Below are positions 1-6,571 of a stretch of 9,867 bases of DNA, in pieces (within the stretch, counting starts at the first letter, position 1; each line of letters opens with the position of its first letter). Under the pieces are notes generated by a model. It saw nothing but the letters and a program-made list of their open reading frames with translations. It was not told the DNA's origin and did not search any database. Both the position numbers and the translations under genes were made by a program. Origin of the DNA: JAEHDI01 sp035455185 (lineage in GTDB: Bacteria > Acidobacteriota > Terriglobia > Bryobacterales > Bryobacteraceae); the NCBI GenBank assembly GCA_035455185.1, contig DATIFQ010000231.1, forward strand, positions 1-9,867, written 5' to 3'.

Positions 1-62
1 GCCAGGAGCGCCGCCACCACGGCCACGCCGAGAAACAATGTCGATCGCTTCGGTCTCTTCAT
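1..62 (-). CDS. Start of an exported or membrane protein, cut by the window edge
   Basis: Only the first 20 codons lie inside the window. They read MKRPKRSTLF followed by LGVAVVAALLA, a basic N-terminus and then a hydrophobic stretch, as in a Sec signal peptide or membrane anchor. The ATG sits 10 bases after the TAG stop of the GMC flavoprotein gene. An AGGAG Shine-Dalgarno sequence (74 down to 70) overlaps that stop codon with 7 bases of spacing, so the two genes are almost certainly co-transcribed and perhaps translationally coupled. In related loci the gene after a GMC/subunit 3 pair is often a c-type cytochrome that accepts the electrons. That identity is a guess here because no haem-binding CxxCH motif falls within the visible part. 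Confidence 0.6.
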   Translation of the reverse strand, partial: MKRPKRSTLFLGVAVVAALL

Positions 63-69
63 GGCGTGG

Positions 70-74
70 CTCCT
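70..74 (-). promoter_or_regulatory. Shine-Dalgarno site of the truncated downstream gene
   Basis: AGGAG on the minus strand overlaps the TAG stop of the flavoprotein gene and lies 7 bases before the ATG at 62-60. It supports a real gene running off the left edge. Confidence 0.6.
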
Positions 75-1725
75 ACCGGAACTTCGTCCCTTTCCATGTC
101 TTCACCATGTGCTCCGACGCCCGGTAGGCGATTGCCATGATGTTCAGCACCGGATTGAATCCGCCGTTGGTGACGTGGACGCTGCCGTCCACCACGAACA
201 GGTTGTCGATCTCGTGAACCCGGCAGTACTGGTCGACCACCGAGGTCTTCGGATCGTTCCCCATCCGGCATGTTCCCGCCTGATGCTGTCCTCCCGAGAG
301 GCCCTTGCCGCCGCCGCGCTTCCAGGTCAGGATCGCGCCCGCCTCCTTCAGCACCCGTTCCGCCTTCTCCGCCATGTAGTTGCCAATCTCGATCGAGTGC
401 GGGTGCTTGTCGCCGGACATCCGGGCTACTGGAATCCCCCAGTAGTCCTTCACCTTCGGATCCGCCTGCACGCGCGAGTCGAACACCGGCATCTCCTGCG
501 TTGGCCCGCGGAATGAGACACACCGCCGGTACCACTTCCGCATGTAGTCTTTGTGACCCTTCCCCCAACGCGGCGTGCCCGGCGGGGCGATGCCGATCGC
601 CTGGATCGGCAGCCGGATGAACTCGTTGCAGAGCATCCCGCCGCCCTTCAACCCCGGGTTGCCGTGGTTGTAATCGGACACCGCAATGCCCGCGCCCGGC
701 CCAAGGTCATCGTAGGCGACGTTCTCGAACAGCCCATAGGCGCCGGTGTAGGTGTGCCCCTGAAGATTACGGCCAACCCAGTCGTGCCGGTTTCCTAGGC
801 CGTTCGGGAACAGCTTCGTCTTCGAGTTGATCAGCAGCCGCGCCGTTTCGATCGCGCAGCAGGAAACCACGACAAGGTCCGCCGGTTGTTCCCGCAGGCG
901 GTCGTCTGCGTCGAAGTAGGCGACCCCGGTCGCGCGCCCCTTCGAATCGGTCTGAATCTCCTTCACCATGCACTCGGTGCGAAGCTCGCAGTTCCCGGTG
1001 GCCATCGCGGTCGGGATGACCGTGTTCTGCGTGCCGTTCTTCGCGTTCACCTCGCAGGCGAACCCGACGCACCAGCGGCACCGCATGCAGGCTTGCCGCC
1101 CGTTGTACGGCACGCTGTTGCGGAGCATCGGGATATCGAAGGGATGCAACCCGAGTTTCTCGGCGGCCGGCCGCAGGATCTTCATCTCGTGCGTCGGATC
1201 CAGCGGCGGCATCGGCAGCCGCTTCTTTCGCGGCCCCTTGAACGGGTTGTTCGCATCGCCCCCGGAGACGCCGATCTCCCACTCGGCTTTCTCGTAGTAG
1301 GGCTCCAGGTCGTCGTAGGTGATCGGCCAGTCCTCGAGCGTGCTCCCCTCGAGCGGGCCGTACGTCGATCGCATTCGGAAATCCTGCGGCATGAAGCGCC
1401 ATGCCATGGCGCCGTAAGTGAGCGTGCCGCCGCCGACGCAGGCCGCGTTGTTGTTGTAGCCTCCCTGGCTGGGATATACGATCTGCTCGCGGCCGTTCGC
1501 ATCCACCAGAACCCGTGGATTCCGCTGCTCATCCGGCCCGGAACTGCTTCCGAGGATCGACGTTCGCTGGTTCCGCAGATCGTCTTTGCGGCAATCGAAC
1601 GCCGAATACCACTTGCCGCGCTCGATCAGGACAACGCTTAGTCCCGCGGCAGCCAATTCCTTCGCGACGATGCCCCCGCCGGCCCCTGCGCCGATCACGA
1701 CAGCATTCCGGTGCGGTAGTGCCAT
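73..1725 (-). CDS. GMC-family FAD-dependent dehydrogenase (gluconate/glucose dehydrogenase large-subunit type)
   Basis: A 550-residue flavoprotein of the glucose-methanol-choline family, expected to oxidise a sugar or polyol hydroxyl and pass electrons onward rather than to oxygen. Visible motifs in order: the FAD-binding Rossmann loop GAGAGGG (12-18) with a downstream acidic end LIERG; the flavin-contact segment VGGGTLTYGAMAWR (about 97-110); four clustered cysteines C213, C216, C219 and C224, as in the bacterial gluconate/sorbitol dehydrogenase branch; and the C-terminal active-site block HQAGTCRMG with candidate catalytic H481 and partner N524 in NPVLN. It has no signal peptide. In the known FAD-glucose dehydrogenase complexes the large subunit is exported folded together with its Tat-bearing small subunit, and the gene just upstream fits that role. 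The start has GAGGAG 10 bases upstream, a somewhat long spacing. The exact substrate (glucose, gluconate, a 3-keto-forming glycoside or other) cannot be read from the sequence. Confidence 0.93.
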   Translation of the reverse strand: MALPHRNAVVIGAGAGGGIVAKELAAAGLSVVLIERGKWYSAFDCRKDDLRNQRTSILGSSSGPDEQRNPRVLVDANGREQIVYPSQGGYNNNAACVGGGTLTYGAMAWRFMPQDFRMRSTYGPLEGSTLEDWPITYDDLEPYYEKAEWEIGVSGGDANNPFKGPRKKRLPMPPLDPTHEMKILRPAAEKLGLHPFDIPMLRNSVPYNGRQACMRCRWCVGFACEVNAKNGTQNTVIPTAMATGNCELRTECMVKEIQTDSKGRATGVAYFDADDRLREQPADLVVVSCCAIETARLLINSKTKLFPNGLGNRHDWVGRNLQGHTYTGAYGLFENVAYDDLGPGAGIAVSDYNHGNPGLKGGGMLCNEFIRLPIQAIGIAPPGTPRWGKGHKDYMRKWYRRCVSFRGPTQEMPVFDSRVQADPKVKDYWGIPVARMSGDKHPHSIEIGNYMAEKAERVLKEAGAILTWKRGGGKGLSGGQHQAGTCRMGNDPKTSVVDQYCRVHEIDNLFVVDGSVHVTNGGFNPVLNIMAIAYRASEHMVKTWKGTKFR

Positions 1726-1741
1726 GGTTTCTCGTCTCCTC

Positions 1742-2305
1742 TCAGGACTGCGGCGGGAACTCGTAGTGCTGCCGGCCGCGAATGGCTGTCGCCGGCACCC
1801 CGAGCATCTTCCAACTCACCATGTCCCGGTTGCCGCCGTGCCGCGGGTCGCCGTAGAAGCCCTGCATGGTGTGGTTGAGGATCAGGTCGAAGAACTCTTT
1901 CTGGGATACGCCCTGCCAGAGCTCGGCGGGCGCCTGGCCTTTCTCGATCGAAGCGACCATCGCCGTCCGCTCGTCCGGGCTCAGTTCCACGAAGCTCTTC
2001 CCGTGGGCTTTTTGCGCAGTCTTCTCGATCGCGGCAACCCCCAACCGGTAAGTCTCGCGGTTCTCTTTGAACCAGCGATGCAACTGCCGGTCGATATAGC
2101 GGACAACGCCGGCCCACCCGGCGCCGGGGTCCTGGTCGGCCGGGATGATCGTCTCGCAGAGAGAGTTTACGACCGCGGCCTCACCGGCGGTGAAGAACCG
2201 CCAGGGTGGTTTCGGCCCGCCGCAGGAAACCAGTGGACCGGAAGCCGCTGCCGCAGCGGCCACCTGGATAAACTTCCGGCGTTTGAGAGTCTTGGACCCC
2301 TTCAT
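1742..2305 (-). CDS. Gluconate 2-dehydrogenase subunit 3 family protein, Tat lipoprotein
   Basis: A 187-residue protein of the gluconate 2-dehydrogenase subunit 3 family, the small (gamma) partner of membrane-associated GMC dehydrogenases. It begins with a twin-arginine signal, KRRKFIQ (8-14), an alanine-rich hydrophobic stretch, and then a lipobox LVSC (25-28), so C28 is likely lipidated and would anchor the complex. The mature part contains FFTAGEAAVVNSLCETIIPAD (about 37-57), the usual family opening, and ends in a family-typical region with FYGDPRHGGN. The start ATG has GAGGA 5 bases upstream. The gap to the flavoprotein start downstream is only 16 bases, and to the metallohydrolase stop upstream 65 bases with no visible terminator, so an operon is likely. 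Its likely job is to help fold the flavoprotein and carry it through the Tat pore. Confidence 0.9.
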   Translation of the reverse strand: MKGSKTLKRRKFIQVAAAAAASGPLVSCGGPKPPWRFFTAGEAAVVNSLCETIIPADQDPGAGWAGVVRYIDRQLHRWFKENRETYRLGVAAIEKTAQKAHGKSFVELSPDERTAMVASIEKGQAPAELWQGVSQKEFFDLILNHTMQGFYGDPRHGGNRDMVSWKMLGVPATAIRGRQHYEFPPQS

Positions 2306-2370
2306 CGCAATCCTCGCCCCTATTCATATCACACCGGGGGCGGGCTCTTCAGAAGGACCAAGCGCCAGCG

Positions 2371-5019
2371 CTACTTGTGCGCCGTGACCGCGGTGTGCTC
2401 GTGGAAGTGGCCGGCCTGATGCAGCTCGTTGTGAAGCGCCCGGTAGGCCGACATGAGCTTCAGCCGTACGCGCTTGTAGACCTCATCCTCGGCCCGCGTG
2501 CCGATCGTGTCGATGAACGCCAGGGCGCCTTCGATCTGGTCGATCATGGTCACCGCGTCCACGGCAGAGAAGAACCGTGACCCCTCGACCTGAATCATCA
2601 CGGGCGAGGTATGTGCGGCGATGATCTCCGGCTTGTCGGGGTAATGGCCGCGCACCATCAGCGCCACCCAGGAACTACGGTCGATCTTCACCGGCCACCG
2701 GCCGGAATCGCGGTCGGGCTTAACGCTCCGGCTTTCGCGCACCTCCCCGTTGACTACGAGCTCCACCTTGCTCATCGGGACCGTGACGCTGGCGACCTCC
2801 CAGGTCACTTCCACCGTGCCGCCGCCCGACTTCATCTCAATCCTGCCGCCCGACGGCCGCCCGTCCACGGCAAATTCCACCAGCGGCCCGTAGGTCGCAA
2901 AGGTGTTGCCTGCCCGAACGGCATCCTTCCAGGACTCGTAAGTGAACTCGCGACCGCTTGGAATCCGGGCGTATGTCCGGATGGTGCCTACCGCCGTCGA
3001 TGCGGCCATCTTGTCCGTTCCGCCAACCGCCGCAATGAAGTGGCCGCAATTCAGGTAGCGGTAATAGTCCGACAGGGAATACGGATCGATCCCCGCATAG
3101 AAGCTCCCCCAGGAGGTCATCTCAACGGCATCGATCAATCCGGTGGTCAAGCCGGCGGCGTTCTCGCATCGGGGGTTGGGGAAGTGCGGTAACACCACTA
3201 CCCCTCCCTGCGCCCGGCAGCGCTCGGCCCATTCCATGAGCAGGACCCCGACCGGATCGCCCAGCGCCGCCTCGTCCGGCCCTCCCGCGCACATCGGCGC
3301 GATCACGCTGCCGTTGTACCCAAGCAGCGAGATGTGGCCGAGCACATGCTGCCGGTTCTCGGTGCCGACGCGGACCAGCCATTCCCCGTTTCCGCCCGCC
3401 TCCTTCGAACCGAACGTCGTCTTTCCGTCGAAGTCGCCGACGTTGGTCATCAGCTCGCCCCACTGGCTGGCGAGGAGGTTGACCACGTTGACACCTTCGG
3501 AAGAGCCTTCCAGCCAGGCGGTCTGCGGCGAGAGGAAATGCACGTGGGTATCGGCTGTCACCCAGCCATGCTCGCGCCATGGCAGGACTTTCTCGAGCGC
3601 CACCTCGATCTTCTGGGTATCGGGCGTTACCCGGACCGTCTTCCGCACTGGCTTGATCTCGAAGCCCTTGCTGACCTCCAGGTAGACGTTGCCGAGCGGC
3701 AGGTCAACGATCGTCTCTCCGGGGATGTACGTGCAGAGGTGCCGGTCTTGGTGCTGGAACTCGGGTGCGTAGTCCTCGAACCACCCTCCATTCGGTTGGC
3801 GGTGCCGGTCCGCCGGCGGCAGGTACTCACCGCTCTCGCCGTGGATGTGCAACTTCACGGGGACCGGCTTCGCGGATGTCTGCTCGACCACCCGAATCTC
3901 GACGCGCCGGGTAGCGGGCGTCACGGCGATCAGGGGTGTCGAGGCACTCCGCGCTTCGAGCGAAGAGACCGGTACGGTCTTGCCGTCCCACAGGTGAAAT
4001 CGGGCGTCGGGATGCGCCGTATACTCGATGATTACGTCCCGCGCCGAAATCTCGGGCACTCTGTTGTTGTATGTGGCGGACCAGTCTTCGTTGGGATAGA
4101 GGCTGCGCGGGACGGCGGAAATCACTTGGCCCATGTCGAGTTGGATCTGTTTCGAGAGGCCGCGCGAATCGATCGTGTAGTCAAACCGGGCACCCTCGGG
4201 CAGCGTAAGAATGGCTTTCTTCCGCGTGCCCCACCGAAGCGGCTCCGACGTCGCACTGCCGGCGGAGACCGCGGACAGAACGGTCAGTCCCGACTTCGGC
4301 TCGAACCGGAGGGCAGCGATCTCCTTTTCCGGGTGAGGGTTCTTCCAGGCCCAGAGCCAGTTGACCCAAGTGTCCCGGTCCGCTGAGTCCGCGCGGGTTT
4401 CGGCCGAGCCCCAGCCAAGCTCTCCGCCGGCATCGACCAGCATGGAAGGCTGCTCGTGCACCGGCCGGATGGCGCGCGGCTTGTTATGAGCAACCGCCAG
4501 AAAGCAGTTTTCGCCCCACATCGGCTGGAACGCGCCGAGTTGGTGACGCCTGCGAATCTTCTCGCGCACTTCGGTACCGTCGGTGTAGACGATCATGTAG
4601 TCGGCCGCATGCTCGGCGAGGAATCCTTCTCCGCGCATCGGCCGGATGAGTCCGCGCTGATCCTTTTCGACGGGTCTGGAGTCGGCTGTATGGAGAAATA
4701 CGAGCCACTCGGCCTTCAATCCCGGCGTCTTCTCCGTAACGGGACCGTCCTTCAGCACCACAGGACGGTCGATGCGGAACGGGATTCCCCATGAGACGGT
4801 GGCCCCGCGCGGCGCCTTGGAAGCCGCCTTCGCCATCTCTTCCGACAGTCCGGCCTGAGCCAGAGCGTCGATGTTCGTGTTACCCGCGAGCGCGACGGGC
4901 ATGAAGCCTGTCGACGCGGGACCATCCCCGGCGACATCCGCGGACTCCGCCATCCCAACCACCCCGGCCGCAGAAACCACCGCCGCCGATTCCAGAAAAT
5001 GCCTCCGGGAAACTGTCAT
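2371..5019 (-). CDS. CehA/McbA-family (PHP-like) metallohydrolase, Tat-exported
   Basis: An 882-residue protein from the chosen start. It opens with a Tat signal (SRRHFLE, residues 4-10, then a hydrophobic stretch to about 24). Residues about 40-480 form a long, mostly beta-type region I cannot assign, possibly with a carboxypeptidase-regulatory-like domain near 370-480. The C-terminal part holds the metal site of the PHP/CehA fold: ADTHVH (489-494), GH (561-562), VVLPHFPNP (608-616), and GGTDK (666-670) where family members often have GxDxH; RTYAR and NTFATYGPLV follow. This fold usually hydrolyses esters, carbamates or phosphoesters; the substrate here is unknown. The last 20 residues carry six histidines. 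The start at 5019 is preferred over a longer reading from 5073: it follows AAGGAGG by 6 bases and places the Tat motif at the N-terminus. An ATG one codon earlier (5022) is possible. It is the first gene of the leftward operon. Confidence 0.88.
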   Translation of the reverse strand: MTVSRRHFLESAAVVSAAGVVGMAESADVAGDGPASTGFMPVALAGNTNIDALAQAGLSEEMAKAASKAPRGATVSWGIPFRIDRPVVLKDGPVTEKTPGLKAEWLVFLHTADSRPVEKDQRGLIRPMRGEGFLAEHAADYMIVYTDGTEVREKIRRRHQLGAFQPMWGENCFLAVAHNKPRAIRPVHEQPSMLVDAGGELGWGSAETRADSADRDTWVNWLWAWKNPHPEKEIAALRFEPKSGLTVLSAVSAGSATSEPLRWGTRKKAILTLPEGARFDYTIDSRGLSKQIQLDMGQVISAVPRSLYPNEDWSATYNNRVPEISARDVIIEYTAHPDARFHLWDGKTVPVSSLEARSASTPLIAVTPATRRVEIRVVEQTSAKPVPVKLHIHGESGEYLPPADRHRQPNGGWFEDYAPEFQHQDRHLCTYIPGETIVDLPLGNVYLEVSKGFEIKPVRKTVRVTPDTQKIEVALEKVLPWREHGWVTADTHVHFLSPQTAWLEGSSEGVNVVNLLASQWGELMTNVGDFDGKTTFGSKEAGGNGEWLVRVGTENRQHVLGHISLLGYNGSVIAPMCAGGPDEAALGDPVGVLLMEWAERCRAQGGVVVLPHFPNPRCENAAGLTTGLIDAVEMTSWGSFYAGIDPYSLSDYYRYLNCGHFIAAVGGTDKMAASTAVGTIRTYARIPSGREFTYESWKDAVRAGNTFATYGPLVEFAVDGRPSGGRIEMKSGGGTVEVTWEVASVTVPMSKVELVVNGEVRESRSVKPDRDSGRWPVKIDRSSWVALMVRGHYPDKPEIIAAHTSPVMIQVEGSRFFSAVDAVTMIDQIEGALAFIDTIGTRAEDEVYKRVRLKLMSAYRALHNELHQAGHFHEHTAVTAHK
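2374..2433 (-). other. Histidine-rich C-terminal tail of the metallohydrolase
   Basis: The final 20 residues (863-882) contain six histidines: H863, H867, H871, H873, H875 and H881. The spacing H-x3-H-x3-H-x-H-x-H could bind a transition metal. It follows a helical region rich in charged residues, DEVYKRVRLKLMSAYRALHN. The function is inferred only from composition. Confidence 0.5.
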
Positions 5020-5025
5020 CATGAA

Positions 5026-5032
5026 CCTCCTT
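5026..5032 (-). promoter_or_regulatory. Shine-Dalgarno site that sets the metallohydrolase start
   Basis: AAGGAGG on the minus strand lies 6 bases before the ATG at 5019 and 3 bases before an adjacent ATG at 5022. It makes the in-frame ATG at 5073 unlikely, because that would put this site inside the gene and bury the Tat signal. Confidence 0.75.
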
Positions 5033-5064
5033 GCACTCCGCTCAATCACACTCGACGGAGAGGC

Positions 5065-5094
5065 AGTATACACGCTAGGAGAGTCCCTTGTCCT
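5065..5094 (-). promoter_or_regulatory. Candidate sigma-70-type promoter for the leftward operon
   Basis: Read on the minus strand, TATACT (5070-5065) is a good -10 box. AGGACA (5094-5089), matching four of six -35 consensus bases, lies 18 bases upstream. Transcription would start near 5058 and give a leader of roughly 39 bases before the ATG at 5019. Confidence 0.42.
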
Positions 5095-5115
5095 CCATCG
5101 GGCTTAAGAGTGTTC

Positions 5116-5151
5116 CCTCCGAAATCGGTATATAATTCCCCCGAAATCCGT
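5116..5151. repeat. 14-bp imperfect direct repeat flanking a -10 box (candidate operator)
   Basis: CCTCCGAAATCGGT (5116-5129) and CCCCCGAAATCCGT (5138-5151) match at 12 of 14 positions. They are offset by 22 bp, about two turns of B-DNA, so both copies face the same side of the helix. The -10 box of the rightward unit lies between them. This arrangement suits a regulator that binds as a head-to-tail dimer; no regulator gene is in the window. Confidence 0.4.
5131..5136 (+). promoter_or_regulatory. Candidate -10 box for the rightward isomerase / glycoside-hydrolase unit
   Basis: A perfect TATAAT in an otherwise GC-rich genome, 31 bases before the isomerase ATG. No recognisable -35 box occurs at 16-18 bases upstream (the bases there read GAGTGT), and there is no extended -10 TGn. 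The promoter may therefore depend on an activator or be weak. It lies between the two direct repeats. Confidence 0.45.
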
Positions 5152-5156
5152 TTTCC

Positions 5157-5165
5157 GGAGGTGAT
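5157..5165 (+). promoter_or_regulatory. Near-perfect Shine-Dalgarno site that sets the isomerase start
   Basis: GGAGGTGAT matches the anti-Shine-Dalgarno end of 16S rRNA along nine bases; GGAGG is 5 bases from the ATG at 5167. This fixes the start at 5167 and excludes the upstream in-frame reading from 4999, which would overlap the divergent gene and its promoter. Confidence 0.8.
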
Positions 5166-5166
5166 C

Positions 5167-6567
5167 ATGCCCGACAATTCTTTCTCTTTGACACGCCGGC
5201 AGTTCGGCCTTTCGCTGGGCGCCTCGACGGTAGCGGCGGCGAACGCCGTGCCGCCTACGCTGCCAGAGCCCTGGATGGGTCCGGCCATCGTGAAAAAGGT
5301 GTATCTGGCCAAGCCAAACCCCACGTGGCCGCGGCCCGACCTCAACATTCAGCAGGAGATCGCTGCGATTGAGCCGCATCTCTCCGAGCTTGAGCGAAAG
5401 CATCCCGGCCGCATCCGTTTCACCGGCGGCGATTTGCTCAAAGTCGGAGACGACATCTCCGGTTGGGCGCGAAGCCTCGAAGGTGCGGACGCCATCCTCG
5501 TCATCGACCTTACCTCCGGCCTTGGCCCGCTACTCCAGAAGATGCGCGACATCGAAGTGCCCATGCTGCTCTTCACCCGACCGTATGCCGGCTGGGCCTA
5601 CATGGACTTCACCGCCTGGAGGCAGAGCGGCAAGCGCGTTGAGCTTGTCGCCAGCAGCGAGTTCGGCGACCTCGACCCCTACATGCGCATCTTTCAGACC
5701 ATTCACCACCTCAAGCGGAGCAAGGTGCTCATGGTCGCCCCTGGCGACGGCTGGCGGCAAACGGCAGCGGCTTACACCCGGCACTACGGCACCACCATTG
5801 AGTTCGTCAGTTACCAGGACCTGAAAGCCGCTTTCGACGCCGCCGACGTCTCAAAGGCGAAACAGGAAGCCGCCGAGTTCACCCGTCGCGCATCCCGCGT
5901 CGTCGAGCCGTCGCCACAGGAGGTACTCGACGCCATGCGCTTCTACCTCGGTGTCAAGAACATCCTGGAGCGAGCCAAGGCAAATGCGATCACCGTTGAC
6001 TGCCTTGGCGGATTCCGCCGCGGCGACCTTCCCGCTTACCCCTGCGTCGCATGGTCCAAGCTGAACGATGAGGGCTTCTATGGCGTCTGCGAGGCCGACT
6101 TGGCCTCCACAATGACACAGCTTCTCCTGACGTCCTTCTCCGGAAAGCCCTGTTTTGTCTCCGACCCGGTCTTCGACACCAGCCGCAGCGAGATCATCCA
6201 CGCCCATTGCGTTTCCGCCACCGCCATGCAAGGCCTTGGCGGTCCTGGTCTTCCCTATTCCGTTCGCTCGCACATGGAGGACAACAAAGGCGTCTCCATG
6301 CAAGTGCTCATGCCCGTCGGTGATACGGTCACCGTCGCCAAGTACGACGGACCAACAAAACTTCTCGTCTCCACCGGCGAGGTCCTCGGCAACGTGGACA
6401 ACCCGCGTGGCTGCCGCACAAAGTTCCGCACCCGTGTCCCCGGCGCGCGGAAGATGCTCGAAAACTACACCGCCGGTCTGCACCGTGTCGTGGTCTGGGG
6501 CGACTATACTGAACCCATCGAATCCATGAGGCGCCTCATGGGCTTCGACATCGTCCGCGAGGCGTAA
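5167..6567 (+). CDS. L-fucose/L-arabinose isomerase-like protein with Tat-type N-terminus
   Basis: A 466-residue protein resembling the FucI/AraA sugar isomerase superfamily, which interconvert aldoses and ketoses using a divalent metal. Residues about 42-240 look like the N-terminal alpha/beta domains. The C-terminal half carries the recognisable block DCLGGFRRGDLPAYPCVAW (278-296), then CEADLASTMTQLLL (308-321), and ends with the HRVVVWGD segment (439-446). In E. coli FucI, as I recall, the Mn ligands are E337, D361 and H528. Here E309 and D333 have the same 24-residue spacing, and H439 fits the last ligand. The protein is shorter than FucI (about 590 residues). Unusually it begins LTRRQFGLSLGAS, a Tat-like signal, implying export of a normally cytosolic enzyme type. 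It leads a two-gene unit with the glycoside-hydrolase-like gene 4 bases downstream. The sugar substrate is unknown. Confidence 0.82.
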   Translation: MPDNSFSLTRRQFGLSLGASTVAAANAVPPTLPEPWMGPAIVKKVYLAKPNPTWPRPDLNIQQEIAAIEPHLSELERKHPGRIRFTGGDLLKVGDDISGWARSLEGADAILVIDLTSGLGPLLQKMRDIEVPMLLFTRPYAGWAYMDFTAWRQSGKRVELVASSEFGDLDPYMRIFQTIHHLKRSKVLMVAPGDGWRQTAAAYTRHYGTTIEFVSYQDLKAAFDAADVSKAKQEAAEFTRRASRVVEPSPQEVLDAMRFYLGVKNILERAKANAITVDCLGGFRRGDLPAYPCVAWSKLNDEGFYGVCEADLASTMTQLLLTSFSGKPCFVSDPVFDTSRSEIIHAHCVSATAMQGLGGPGLPYSVRSHMEDNKGVSMQVLMPVGDTVTVAKYDGPTKLLVSTGEVLGNVDNPRGCRTKFRTRVPGARKMLENYTAGLHRVVVWGDYTEPIESMRRLMGFDIVREA

Positions 6568-6571
6568 TGCC

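Noticed and set aside
886..1641. A 251-codon open frame on the plus strand, antisense to the GMC flavoprotein
   Set aside because: The minus-strand frame carries the full set of GMC motifs; the plus frame has none and no plausible start site.
2306..2370. Possible internal promoter in the 65-base gap before the subunit 3 gene
   Set aside because: An AT-rich GATATGAATA stretch is present on the minus strand, but no matching -35 box is seen at a proper distance, so I do not call it.
2361..2372. Perfect inverted repeat AGCGCCAGCGCT at the metallohydrolase stop
   Set aside because: The arms are 5 bp with a 2-base loop and no T-tract follows, so it is not a credible terminator; it may be chance in GC-rich DNA.
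3334..4386. A 350-codon open frame on the plus strand, antisense to the metallohydrolase
   Set aside because: It lies wholly inside a gene with clear motifs, shows no recognisable domain and is rich in Arg, Leu and Val, as expected for an antisense frame in GC-rich DNA.
5020..5073. N-terminal extension of the metallohydrolase to an ATG at 5073
   Set aside because: The strong AAGGAGG site at 5032-5026 would be internal, the candidate -10 box would be inside the gene, and the Tat motif would not be N-terminal.
4999..5166. N-terminal extension of the isomerase-like gene to an ATG at 4999
   Set aside because: It would overlap the start of the divergent gene and both promoters; the GGAGGTGAT site and Tat motif place the start at 5167.
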